The notes beneath the pieces are model-generated. The model was not told the origin of the DNA. It saw only the letters and a program-made list of their open reading frames with translations, and did not search any database. A stretch of DNA of 64,000 bases. Source: Bradyrhizobium erythrophlei (GTDB lineage Bacteria; Pseudomonadota; Alphaproteobacteria; Rhizobiales; Xanthobacteraceae). Location: the NCBI RefSeq assembly GCF_900129425.1, contig NZ_LT670817.1:5642001-5706000 (forward strand), written 5' to 3'. Both the position numbers and the translations under genes were made by a program. Shown one piece after another: positions 16,390-24,798 of this stretch (position 1 is the stretch's first letter; the number at the start of each line of letters is the position of its first letter).

Positions 16390-18306
16390 ATGGCGCATCG
16401 GGACCCTTCATCGCCAACACCCATGCCGACGATTCTCCGGTACGGCATTGCAGTTCTGTCCGTAGCAATCGCAATCGGGTTGGGTTCCTTCCTGCAGCGA
16501 CATGTCGAGATCAAGTTGACGCCGTTCCTGTTCGCAGTCGCCGCGACCGTTTGGTACGCAGGAACCGGGCCAGGTGTGCTCGCAATTGTCCTTTCAGTCC
16601 TCAGCCTTAATTACTTCTTCCTACGTCCCTTTTTTTTCTTCAGCCCAATTAGCGATGCTGATCTCGTTTATTTAACCTTTTGCACAATTTGCGCCTTGGC
16701 TGTCGGCTGGGTCAGCGACGTGCGACGACGGGCAGAGCAAGAGCTTCGTCAGGCCCGCGAGGAGCTCGAGGCCAAAGTGGTGGAACGAACCGCCAGCTTA
16801 CAGCGGAGCGAGGGCTATTTGGCCGAAGCGCAGAGTCTGAGCCACACGGGCAGTTGGGTGTTGAACATTGCCGCCAGAGAGACCATCCACTGGTCGCAGG
16901 AGACCTATCGGCTGTACGGCTTCGATCCCGAAGAGGGTATACCGCCATTTGAAGCACTTCTGCAGCGCATTCATCCGGAGGATCGAGGCAGGTTCGTCGA
17001 CGACTTGGAAACAGCAATCCGTGAAAGGGCGAATCACGAGATGATTTTCCGAGCCGTTCTTCCGGACGGCACCCTCAAGTACATTCTCGGAATAGGTCAT
17101 CCTGTTTTCAACGCATCCGGCGATGTCGTTGAATTCGTCGCTGCCGCTATGGACATCACCGAGCGCAAGCGGGCCGAGGTGGTCGGACAACGGCTGGCGG
17201 CCATCGTAGATTCCTCTGAGGACGCCATCATCAGCAAGGACCTCAATGGCACCATCGAGAGTTGGAACGGCGCGGCCGAACGGCTCTTTGGCTATCAGGC
17301 GAGCGAAGTCATCGGCAAGTCCATCCTGATCATCGTCCCGCCGGACCGCCACGACGAAGAGCTGGGAATTCTGAAGCGCATCGGGCGCGGCGAGCTCATC
17401 AAGCACTATGAGACGGTGCGGATGCGCGAGGATGGCAGCCTGCTCGATCTCTCACTGACCGTGTCGCCGCTCAGGGACGCGGCCGGCCGGATCATCGGCG
17501 CCTCCAAGATCGCCCGCGACATCACCGAGCGCAAGCGGGCGGAAGCGGCGCTGCGGGACATGCAGATGGAGCTGGCGCACGCCAACCGCGTCGCCACCAT
17601 CGGTCAGCTCTCGGCCTCGATCACCCATGAAGTGAAACAGCCTATCGCAACGGCAGTCACATACGCCCGGGCCGCTCTGCGCTTTCTGGCTCGTCGACCA
17701 CCCGAACTGGAGGAGGTGCGCGAGGCGCTCGAGGCGATCGTTGAGGCGGGCCATCGAACAGGCGAAGTCGTCGACCGGATCCGCGGGCTCATCAAGAAGG
17801 CGCCGCCCCGGCAGGAGTGCTTGGACATCAACGCGGGTATCCGCGAGGTGATTGAGTTCACCCGCGGCGAATTGGTGAAGAACGGCATCTCAATTCAGGC
17901 AGACCTCGCGGACGGCTTGCCGCTCATTGAGGGCGACCGGGTACAGCTGCAACAAGTGATCCTCAATTTGATCGTGAATGCCATCGAGGCTATGAGCGGC
18001 GCCAGCGACGGGACGCGAGAGTTGCTCGTCAGCAGCCGGAAGGCTGAGCCGGGCCGCGTGCTCGTAGGGGTGCGAGATTCGGGTCCGGGACTGGCGCCGG
18101 AGACTCTCGATCACGTTTTCGACGCCTTCTACACGACGAAGCCTGGCGGTTTGGGGATGGGCCTGTCGATCTGTCGTTCGATCATCGAAGCGCATAGCGG
18201 ACGATTGTGGGCGAGCGCGAACCTGCCCCGCGGCGCCAGCTTTCAATTCGCCCTACCGGCGATCGCAAACACTGCGTCGTTATGCTGCACTCGTGAGCCG
18301 TCCTAA
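16390..18306 (+). CDS. PAS-domain sensor histidine kinase with DUF4118-type membrane domain
   Basis: About 638 residues. The N-terminus has three or four membrane helices with a KdpD-like DUF4118 pattern ('AATVWYAGTGPGVLAIVLS', 'LNYFFLRPFF'), then a coiled coil, two PAS/PAC domains each ending in 'DITERKRAE', a HisKA domain with the phospho-acceptor His in 'SASITHEVKQPIAT', and a HATPase domain with N-box 'ILNLIVNAIEAM', G1 'DSGPGLAPE' and G2 'GGLGMGLSICRS'. This belongs to the FixL/DctB-like subgroup. No response regulator is adjacent. The start at 16390 is inferred from GAGG 6 bases upstream; the frame is open further. Confidence 0.88.
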   Translation: MAHRDPSSPTPMPTILRYGIAVLSVAIAIGLGSFLQRHVEIKLTPFLFAVAATVWYAGTGPGVLAIVLSVLSLNYFFLRPFFFFSPISDADLVYLTFCTICALAVGWVSDVRRRAEQELRQAREELEAKVVERTASLQRSEGYLAEAQSLSHTGSWVLNIAARETIHWSQETYRLYGFDPEEGIPPFEALLQRIHPEDRGRFVDDLETAIRERANHEMIFRAVLPDGTLKYILGIGHPVFNASGDVVEFVAAAMDITERKRAEVVGQRLAAIVDSSEDAIISKDLNGTIESWNGAAERLFGYQASEVIGKSILIIVPPDRHDEELGILKRIGRGELIKHYETVRMREDGSLLDLSLTVSPLRDAAGRIIGASKIARDITERKRAEAALRDMQMELAHANRVATIGQLSASITHEVKQPIATAVTYARAALRFLARRPPELEEVREALEAIVEAGHRTGEVVDRIRGLIKKAPPRQECLDINAGIREVIEFTRGELVKNGISIQADLADGLPLIEGDRVQLQQVILNLIVNAIEAMSGASDGTRELLVSSRKAEPGRVLVGVRDSGPGLAPETLDHVFDAFYTTKPGGLGMGLSICRSIIEAHSGRLWASANLPRGASFQFALPAIANTASLCCTREPS

Positions 18307-18330
18307 AGAACAGGCAACCCGACCGCGAGT

Positions 18331-18441
18331 TCTGCTGTGGGTCAAACTGAGAAGAACTCAGCCTGAGCAAATGTCTTCCGGGTTACCCCTGAAAGCGGAC
18401 ATTGCTCGATGCACTCGTCATGTCTCAAAGGTGCCAAAAGC
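18331..18441 (+). repeat. Dispersed intergenic repeat, copy B
   Basis: Diverged copy with 'gtgggtcaaactgag', 'tccgggttacccctgaaagc', 'ggacattgctcg' and 'catgtctcaaaggtgcc' in the same order as copy A. Confidence 0.55.
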
Positions 18442-18455
18442 AGCCACCCACGCCG

Positions 18456-18513
18456 TTCCACTGAATAAGAAAGAGAGACCGCCTTGCAGCGGTCTCTCTT
18501 TATTCCAGTGGAA
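18456..18513 (+). terminator. Long hairpin terminator
   Basis: The core 13-bp stem aaagagagaccgc / gcggtctctcttt closes on loop cttgca. The pairing extends outward with a small bulge to about 23 bp (ttccactgaat ... attccagtggaa). It lies 150 bases after the histidine kinase and 156 bases from the stop of the convergent Tyr-rich gene, so it could act in either direction. Confidence 0.65.
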
Positions 18514-18668
18514 AATCGATTAGCAGTTGCGGCTAACTCTTCTGAACGTCGGCCGCGGCTTTGTCCGTTTCGTGCCAATACGTAGACCCGGAATGGCCGG
18601 TATCCCTCAAATGCATGTTGGCTAGCGGCGGCTCGAAGGGAGCCGCCCGCTGCCGATGCCTGGCGTCA

Positions 18669-18947
18669 CTACCAGCCGTAACCGTAGTACTGCGGATATA
18701 CATAATACGGTGAATAGGCCCAATAGGCGGGATATCCGTAGTAGTAGTAATAGGTGGGATAGCCCGAGTACGAAGAGTAGGGATAATCCCGATACGCCCG
18801 ATAGCGCACGTCGGTCGTCACAGCCGGTGCCGCCGCCTTGAACGACACGCCATTGATCGGTGCAGCAGACGAATTGGCCGTGGCGGCCACTGCGAGAGGA
18901 CCAGCAATTGCGAGTGCAATCGCGAGCCTGCGGACTTGGATCTTCAT
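18669..18947 (-). CDS. Secreted Tyr-rich small protein (92 aa)
   Basis: Signal peptide 'RRLAIALAIAGPLAVAATA' with a probable SSA|AP cleavage. The mature tail is a run of Tyr/Pro/Ser/Gly (YPYSSYSGYPTYYYYYGYP), 16 or more tyrosines in the last 50 residues, and no cysteines. AGGAG lies 5 bases before the ATG. Such tails are common in poorly characterised rhizobial envelope proteins. It may adhere to the envelope or undergo tyrosine cross-linking, but this is speculation. Confidence 0.7.
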   Translation of the reverse strand: MKIQVRRLAIALAIAGPLAVAATANSSAAPINGVSFKAAAPAVTTDVRYRAYRDYPYSSYSGYPTYYYYYGYPAYWAYSPYYVYPQYYGYGW

Positions 18948-19131
18948 GGAAACTCCTATTCGTGTTAGAGGTGATTTTCTCCAGACGACGCTGGCGCGTC
19001 GCCATGCGTGCAGCCTAGGACGATCGCGATCAGCGGCTCAATTGAACGTAGGTAATCGTCGGGCATCCAAAGGGGCCCCGGAACGATACAAAGGCTTACG
19101 GCGCGCGCCCTTAAAACCGACCACTTCCGCA

Positions 19132-19170
19132 ATGGGTCAATCGCGTCGTTTTGGCCGTCGGCAGACCACT
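19132..19170 (+). repeat. Dispersed intergenic repeat, copy C, left part (interrupted by the group II intron)
   Basis: Contains 'caatgggtcaatcgcgtcg' and ends 'cagaccact' directly at the intron 3' boundary. The matching right part resumes at 21082. Confidence 0.7.
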
Positions 19171-19243
19171 ATCGCGGTAGGGACGCGAGTTACCTCGCGC
19201 CCCCCGCACAGATCCGTACGGGCCCAATTCGGGCATACGGCTC
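19171..19243 (-). ncRNA. Group II intron ribozyme domains V and VI
   Basis: Domain V (19243-19209 on the minus strand) starts GAGCCGTATGCCC, carries the catalytic AGC triad at its base, and pairs with GGGCCCGTACGG across a GAATT loop. Domain VI (about 19205-19171) pairs CGGGGGGCGCGAG with CTCGCGTCCC...CCG across GTAA, leaving an unpaired A (base 19178) 8 bases from the intron end, the expected branch-point position. Confidence 0.8.
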
Positions 19244-20722
19244 CCACCTCGGGTGTCTAACGGCGAAGCGCCTCTCTGGCCACGGATGAAGGATTCGCGG
19301 TTTCGGGAGCCAGTCGTCGGCCAACCGCTTGGTGCGCTCCCAGGTCGTCCAGTCTTTCTGGCTCCGCTGCCGTAGCGTGCGCCGCCAGAGATTGGTGACG
19401 TGGAAGAGGAACGCGGTCAGTGTCGGACCGTTTGTCGGCACCGCGTGGTAATTGAAGTAGCCGGTGACGACCTGCTGCAACCATCTTCCCTGCTGGGGAA
19501 TCGGCTGATGCATGCTCCGTCGCAGTTCCTGTTTGATGGCTTGCAGCTTTGCCCGCATGCGGTCGCGCCGGGACTTCCGTTTGATTTGGAATTTGCCCCG
19601 GCGAGTTTTACTGCAGATAAAGGTGAAGCCCAGGAAGGAGAAGGTCTCCGGTTTACCGAGCCCGCGCCGCTTGCGGTTTGCCGCCGCGAAGCGTCCAAAC
19701 TTGATCAGCCGAGTCTTCTCCGAATGAAGCGACAGCGCAAACTCCTGTAACCGCTCACGCATCTCGTTCCAGAAGCGCCGGGCGTCGGTCTCGTGCTCGA
19801 AGCCGGCAATGAAGTCGTCGGCGTAGCGCACGATGATCATGTCGCCCGTAGCCTCGCGCCGTCGCCAGCGCTCAGCCCAAAGGTCGAGGACGTAGTGCAA
19901 GTAGAGGTTGGCCAGAAGCGGTGAGATTACCGATCCCTGCCCGGTCCCCTTGTCACTGACCGTCACGATCCCGTCTTCCAGGACGCCTGCCTTGAGCCAT
20001 TTCTGGATCAGGCGGATGATGCGTCGGTCGCCGACGCGATGTTCCACAAACTTGATGAGCCACTCCTGGCTCACCGTGTCGAAGAACGAGCGGATGTCGG
20101 CGTCCAGTATCCAGTTCACCTTTGTGCTGGTGATCCCGACCAAGAGCGCATCCATCGCATCGTGCGTGCCGCGTCCGCGCCGGAACCCATATGAGAACCC
20201 GAGGAAATCTTCCTCGTAGATCGCGCTCAGCACCGCAGCCGTGGCCCTCTGCACAATCTTGTCCTCAAGGGCGGCGACCGCGATCGGGCGCCGCCGACCA
20301 TCCGGCTTGGGTATGTAAACGCGCCGCGACGGCAGTGCCCGATACGCTCCCCGATGGACGCGGGCATGCAGGTCCTCGAGATTGCGCTCAAGGTGCTGCT
20401 CGTAGTCCCGACATGTCAGCCCATCCACCCCGCGTGCAGCATTCTCCTTGAGTTCAAAGAATGCCTCCTCGAGGTGATCGACACTGACGTGGTGGAAGAG
20501 CGCGGTGAACTTCTCCTTCTTCCTTTGCCTTGCAGTTTGCCGTATGCGTTCCAGCGCCTGGGACACGCTCACCCGGTTCTGCGCCCGGCGCGTGCTTTGC
20601 TGGCCCGCATTTCCCTTGGCCTCCGCCCTGGGCTCCGCCGGCTCCGCAGCGGATCGCTCCGCCTTGTTCGTCGGCTTCCCAGCTACTATGGCGGAGTCTG
20701 ACTCCCCGCGTCCGTTCATCAT
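19190..20722 (-). CDS. Group II intron reverse transcriptase / maturase
   Basis: Intron-encoded protein of 510 residues that assists splicing and retrohoming. The RT domain shows 'YIPKPDGRRRPIAVAALEDK', 'GFRRGRGTHDA', 'ILDADIRSFFD', 'GQGSVISPLLANLYLHYVLD' and the catalytic 'VRYADDFI'. Domain X follows (about 380-450), with 'GYFNYHAVPTN' and 'WRRTLRQRSQKDW'. No HNH endonuclease domain is visible. The last about 20 codons are encoded by domain V itself, so coding and ribozyme sequence overlap. A double ATG at 20722 follows AGGAG by about 10 bases. Confidence 0.93.
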   Translation of the reverse strand: MMNGRGESDSAIVAGKPTNKAERSAAEPAEPRAEAKGNAGQQSTRRAQNRVSVSQALERIRQTARQRKKEKFTALFHHVSVDHLEEAFFELKENAARGVDGLTCRDYEQHLERNLEDLHARVHRGAYRALPSRRVYIPKPDGRRRPIAVAALEDKIVQRATAAVLSAIYEEDFLGFSYGFRRGRGTHDAMDALLVGITSTKVNWILDADIRSFFDTVSQEWLIKFVEHRVGDRRIIRLIQKWLKAGVLEDGIVTVSDKGTGQGSVISPLLANLYLHYVLDLWAERWRRREATGDMIIVRYADDFIAGFEHETDARRFWNEMRERLQEFALSLHSEKTRLIKFGRFAAANRKRRGLGKPETFSFLGFTFICSKTRRGKFQIKRKSRRDRMRAKLQAIKQELRRSMHQPIPQQGRWLQQVVTGYFNYHAVPTNGPTLTAFLFHVTNLWRRTLRQRSQKDWTTWERTKRLADDWLPKPRILHPWPERRFAVRHPRWEPYARIGPVRICAGGAR

Positions 20723-21081
20723 CGGCTACGGCTCCTCGCCTTCCCGATGCGGACCAGTCCGGCGAATGGCCGGTGGTCAGACGTGGGGTCTCCCGGTTCC
20801 CGCGCAAGGAGCGTCCGCACATGCCAGTGTCTAAGACCACGCCGGGCCGTCTGGGCACTCGCGATATCGCGCCCATCCGTATTGCCTTCCGTCACCGGAA
20901 CGACGTCGGCACCCGGGAAGAGGGTACTTTCGCGGCTCAATGGCTGGCCTGTGCATTCCCCTGTCAACGCTTCGCTGATGCCCTCACGGGCAGCCGCGCA
21001 TGACTCGGGGCCGATGCGGTTCGCTACTTCTTCATCGTGATGGACTTGCACCATCTACTCCTTGCCGGTCTCCCGGCGCAC

Positions 21082-21140
21082 TCCGGTCTTCCCCCGGGGA
21101 CGGACATCGTCAGGCCGACCCGGCACGTCCGAAAAGTGCC
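21082..21140 (+). repeat. Dispersed intergenic repeat, copy C, right part
   Basis: Begins 'tccggtcttccc' immediately after the intron 5' boundary and continues 'ggacatcgtcaggccgac' and 'cacgtccgaaaagtgcc'. It completes the copy that starts at 19132. Confidence 0.7.
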
Positions 21141-21235
21141 TGCCACAAGGAGACTCATGCGCTGCAACAAACAGCATCTCTATTCGATCACGTCGCAAAA
21201 GCTCAAGGGTCAACTGATGATGGGCTCGTGCAACT

Positions 21236-22531
21236 TCATCGCGGATTTACATCGGGAGTTTTGGCCAGACGAGTACGCACAAGATCAATATGACTTCGCA
21301 GCGTATACAAATTGCTTGCATAGACAGTTGGCAACTGCAGATGGTTCGCGCGCTGATCAATCTGATCCAGTTTCGCATTCAAAGCGTTAGCGTCGAACTG
21401 TGGTCCTTGAGCCTCCATATCGCTATCGATCGACCTGATTTCGTCATATAGACGCCTGATCCTCAGTTGCATCGTCCAGTCGTACATCTGCGGCAGCAAC
21501 TTGAACACTGGGTATAGCAACGCGGCCAACGGGATCAGTACGACAAGAGTCTTTTCGACCAATGTTGCGATCCAGAACGGAAGGTATCCTTGCAGAAATG
21601 GTTGTCCGGATTTGTAGAAACGCTGTGCTTCTCCACTCAGCGGAAGATCGATTGATTCGGCAGCAGGGAATTGTCCTGCCTTCTGGAAAATTCCAGGCTG
21701 CGAATGAATCTGGACGGCTGCATCGAGCAAAAGGTACTGCAAGGCTGAATGCAGGTCCGCGCGCACGGCAAGACTGGCCTTCGGCGCCAACAGCACGACA
21801 TCCGCTGGCGGGCGGTTGGTCGACAAATCGACGACCCCGGCAGGCAGGACCAATTTATGCAGAAAAGGATAGATAGCGATTAAAGCGTCCGCGTGCAGGT
21901 AGCTATCAGCCTCGATGCCTTTGGCATTGAGGAGAGACTGGATTACGGGAGACTCCCAGCCGGTCACAATGAACGCCGCGTCGATTTCGCCGGCGATCAG
22001 TTTCTCAGCCGCAACTTGCGGTGCAAATCCCGATACTTCGCCTATAATACTATCGAGCTTGGTCCTTGATATTATTTGCAGCGCCAACGCTCGCCCGCCG
22101 CTTCCCTCGGAGCCAATCGAAAGTCGTCGGCCTCGCAACCCCTGCGCGCCCTCGCCAATCTCAGCGCGGCGGAAAAGCCATATTGGCTCGTAGAATATGG
22201 TGCCAAGCGATTCTAGTTCCGGCGATTCCTTCTTAGTTGTGGTGCCACCCTGTGTGAAACCTACGCTTACCCCCGACTTAGAATCGCGTAGCCGTCTCAG
22301 ATTTTCGAGACCGCCGGTTGTCGGCTGCAGCTCGACACCTTCTCTGGCCAAGATTTCACGGTAGCGGGTACCCAATTCGTAGTTGGCGCCACCCTCGGCG
22401 CCAGTAGCCATTACTATCGTGCGTGGCGGTAACGACTCAAAGACGAAGACCCCTGCGCCGAGCAAAATCGCCACTGTCGCGGCAAACAAAAGGTAGCGCC
22501 AGAATTTCTGGACGTAATTTCCAATATTCAT
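21236..22531 (-). CDS. TAXI-family TRAP-type solute-binding protein, membrane anchored
   Basis: 431 residues. One N-terminal membrane helix (YLLFAATVAILLGAGVFVF) is followed by a TAXI-type periplasmic binding domain (about 35-320) with 'MATGAEGGANYELGTRYREI' and 'GVSVGFTQGGTT'. A second membrane helix (LVEKTLVVLIPLAALLYPVF) and a helical, probably cytoplasmic tail of about 80 residues come last. TRAP transporters need DctQ/DctM membrane subunits, and none is nearby. It may serve a distant transporter or act as a sensor-like membrane protein. The ATG at 22531 starts the conserved part; the frame is open for 32 more codons. Confidence 0.8.
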   Translation of the reverse strand: MNIGNYVQKFWRYLLFAATVAILLGAGVFVFESLPPRTIVMATGAEGGANYELGTRYREILAREGVELQPTTGGLENLRRLRDSKSGVSVGFTQGGTTTKKESPELESLGTIFYEPIWLFRRAEIGEGAQGLRGRRLSIGSEGSGGRALALQIISRTKLDSIIGEVSGFAPQVAAEKLIAGEIDAAFIVTGWESPVIQSLLNAKGIEADSYLHADALIAIYPFLHKLVLPAGVVDLSTNRPPADVVLLAPKASLAVRADLHSALQYLLLDAAVQIHSQPGIFQKAGQFPAAESIDLPLSGEAQRFYKSGQPFLQGYLPFWIATLVEKTLVVLIPLAALLYPVFKLLPQMYDWTMQLRIRRLYDEIRSIDSDMEAQGPQFDANALNAKLDQIDQRANHLQLPTVYASNLYTLRSHIDLVRTRLAKTPDVNPR

Positions 22532-22740
22532 CGAGCGCCAATCCTCGATTGCTGTAGTGACTTCGTACCCAATCGTAAGACGCCGACAGCATAACGGAAG
22601 GCAAAACGTCAACCAGCCGCAAATCACTCCCTAATAACTTACGGCAGAAACAGCTTGATGTGGATCAACGCAAAACACAACAGTAGCCGCGCCCGGGCCC
22701 GGCCTGCATTATCGAACTGAACTGTTGGGCACTAGTCGCC

Positions 22741-22757
22741 GATGTCTGAAATGGGTC
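22741..22757 (+). repeat. Dispersed intergenic repeat, copy D, left part (interrupted by the IS)
   Basis: 'gatgtctgaaatgggtc' is the left edge of the repeat, cut by the IS. It resumes at 24437 with a duplicated gggtc. The gap 22532-22740 holds no gene that I can see. Confidence 0.55.
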
Positions 22758-22758
22758 T

Positions 22759-24436
22759 TGGTTGCGTGATAACGCGCTGACGCGGGCCGGGAACGTCCAC
22801 GATCCGGTCGGCGTAGTCCGACACGGCCGATCTGAGCAATTTTTTCCTGTTGGGCGATCAGGGGCCGCCTCCGAGTCGTGGCGGGGAATGCTGGGCATGG
22901 TCTGGCTCGGTATCGGCACGCAGTGGGGTCTCCACACTCACGCTCTGATCGCTGCCAGCAACGCCCTTGTACCGACGATATTCATGACCCGCGTCAGATT
23001 GTAGGCGAGTACGCTGAGCGCCATCTCGCTCGCGACCTTCGGCAGCGTCTTCATCAAGAAGTGCGTCGCGCCCATTCTCATCTTGAGCGTGCCGAAGGGA
23101 TGCTCAACCGTCTCGCGCCGGCGGCGCATGGCCTGGGGATCTTGATCCAGCCGCTGCTGCACGATTTCGAGAACGTGCTCATGCTCCCATCGCGTGATGC
23201 GGCGTTCTTTGCCTGTGGTGCACTGATCCTTGATTGCGCAGGTCTTGCAGGCGTTCGTCCAGTACCGGCGCATCTTCTGCCCGTGTTCCTCATTGGCATA
23301 GTGGAATTTGAGCTTCTCGCCGGCGGGGCAACGATAGACATCCTCCTCCGGCACATAGACGAAGTCCTGCTTGCCGAAGCGGCCTTCCGACTTCGCGCCC
23401 GACGTCATCGGTTTGGGCAACGTCACGCAAATGCCTGCCTGCTCGCAGGCCAGGATCTCTTCGCCATTGAAGTAGCCGCGGTCGGCGACGGCTTCGAGTT
23501 TATCGACTTGCAGAACGGCCTTGGCTTCCCGCGCCACGTTCGCCAGTTGTGAGCGATCCGAGCCGATATTCGTCACATCGTGCGTCACGATCAGATGGTT
23601 CACGGTGTCGACCGCGACCTGCACATTGTAGCCGACGACGCCCGAGCCACGCCCACTTGTTGCCATCGAGCGGCTATCGGGATCAGTGAGCGAGATTTGG
23701 TGATCCGGCGAGGCCAACATTTGCTTCTCGTAGGCTGCGAGTTTGCCCATTTCCTCTTTCAGCTTGTCGAGCTTCTCCTTGAGCCGCGTCGTCTTGAGCA
23801 CCAGCACTTCGGACGGTTCCTGCCTATCCGCCGTATCGAGCTGGGAGAGATACCGCGCCACACTCTCCTCGAGTTGCGCGCGCCGGCGATCGATCTTCCC
23901 CCGGGTAAAATTGCGATCTCGATTATTGACCGCTTTGAACTTGCTGCCGTCGATCGCGACGCTCGCCTTCGCCAACAGACCCATCTGGCGACAGAGATTG
24001 ACGAAGCTCGCGCATGCCCTGCGGATCGCCGGGCCATTGTCCTTGCGGAAATCGGCAATCACCTTGTCATCGGGAACGAGCCGACCGAGTAGCCATATGA
24101 CTTCCAGGTTTCGGCCGGCTTCGCGCTCAAGCCGGCGGCTCGACTGCACTCGGTTGAGATAGCCGTAGATGTAAAGCTTCAGAAGAACCGAGGGGTGGTA
24201 GGCAGGCCGGCCTGTCGCTGCAGGCTCGACGCCTTCGAAACCGAGATCGGCCAGATCGAGCCCGTCGACAAAGCAATCCACCACACGAACGCAATTGCTC
24301 TCCTCGACCCACTCATCGAGGCATTCCGGCAACAACGTCGATTGTCCGCGATCGGCACCCTCAACGAAGCGTTTCATGATTGCCCCCGGCAAATCGCCAA
24401 GCGAATCATAGCAGACAGTTCGTTTTCACGCAGCCA
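22759..24436 (-). mobile_element. IS1182-family insertion sequence (~1.68 kb)
   Basis: Imperfect terminal inverted repeats, 15 of 19 matching, lie at 22759-22777 (tggttgcgtgataac...) and, inverted, at 24436-24418 (tggctgcgtgaaaac...). The sequence gggtc stands on both sides (22753-22757 and 24437-24441), consistent with a target duplication, though one extra T separates the left copy from the repeat end. The element holds one intact transposase gene and sits inside a dispersed-repeat copy. Confidence 0.75.
22938..24377 (-). CDS. IS1182-family transposase
   Basis: 479 residues, intact. The N-terminal DUF772-type domain has 'RPAYHPSVLLKLYIYGYLNR', then 'RLVPDDKVIADFRKDNG'. The catalytic region includes 'ASVAIDGSKFKA' (first Asp), 'VADRGYFNGEEI' (second Asp) and 'RRRETVEHPFGTLKMRMG' (Glu). 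A Cys cluster (CKTCAIKDQC) typical of the family lies between them. The ATG at 24377 (MKRFVEGADRGQ) is the family start. Probably active, since no frame is broken. Confidence 0.92.
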   Translation of the reverse strand: MKRFVEGADRGQSTLLPECLDEWVEESNCVRVVDCFVDGLDLADLGFEGVEPAATGRPAYHPSVLLKLYIYGYLNRVQSSRRLEREAGRNLEVIWLLGRLVPDDKVIADFRKDNGPAIRRACASFVNLCRQMGLLAKASVAIDGSKFKAVNNRDRNFTRGKIDRRRAQLEESVARYLSQLDTADRQEPSEVLVLKTTRLKEKLDKLKEEMGKLAAYEKQMLASPDHQISLTDPDSRSMATSGRGSGVVGYNVQVAVDTVNHLIVTHDVTNIGSDRSQLANVAREAKAVLQVDKLEAVADRGYFNGEEILACEQAGICVTLPKPMTSGAKSEGRFGKQDFVYVPEEDVYRCPAGEKLKFHYANEEHGQKMRRYWTNACKTCAIKDQCTTGKERRITRWEHEHVLEIVQQRLDQDPQAMRRRRETVEHPFGTLKMRMGATHFLMKTLPKVASEMALSVLAYNLTRVMNIVGTRALLAAIRA

Positions 24437-24545
24437 GGGTCAATCTCGACCAAATTGGACCGTCCGCACGATGTCCGTTCTACCCCTGATAGCGACCGAA
24501 TTGCGGACATCGTTGGAGGTCCGGTTCGTGCCAAAAGCGCCGTTT
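24437..24545 (+). repeat. Dispersed intergenic repeat, copy D, right part
   Basis: 'gggtcaatctcgacc', 'tgtccgttctacccctgat', 'ggacatcgttgg' and 'gtgccaaaagcg' follow in the usual order. The remaining bases to 24798 show no gene. Confidence 0.6.
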
Positions 24546-24798
24546 TGACCGGCTGGCAATCACTTCCGCTCCACCCTCAGCAACCGACCTTCGAGAAATG
24601 CGCGAGCGAGTCCGTTCGGTGCCGGCAGGCGACATTCCATTTTGGACGCCTCGCCCCACAGCGCCGCGGGGTTAATTTTCTGCAATCTCTCGTTAGCGGC
24701 GTCCCACCGCAACATCAGCCTACGATTCTTAACCTTGCCGTTGCTGCGCCCGCTCACCATCTTTGGTGCCAATTCTTTATCGCAGGCAGGTGGTGACC

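Larger units (their letters stand above)
19171..21081 (-). mobile_element. Complete group II intron (1911 bases)
   Basis: Read on the minus strand it begins with GTGCGCC at 21081, followed by a domain I region that includes 'gatggtgcaagtccatc'. It encodes a reverse transcriptase/maturase and ends with recognisable domains V and VI, the last bases being ccgcgat at 19171. Joining the flanks (… cagaccact + tccggtcttccc …) restores a continuous copy of the dispersed repeat, which independently supports both boundaries. The element therefore looks intact and able to splice. Confidence 0.85.
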
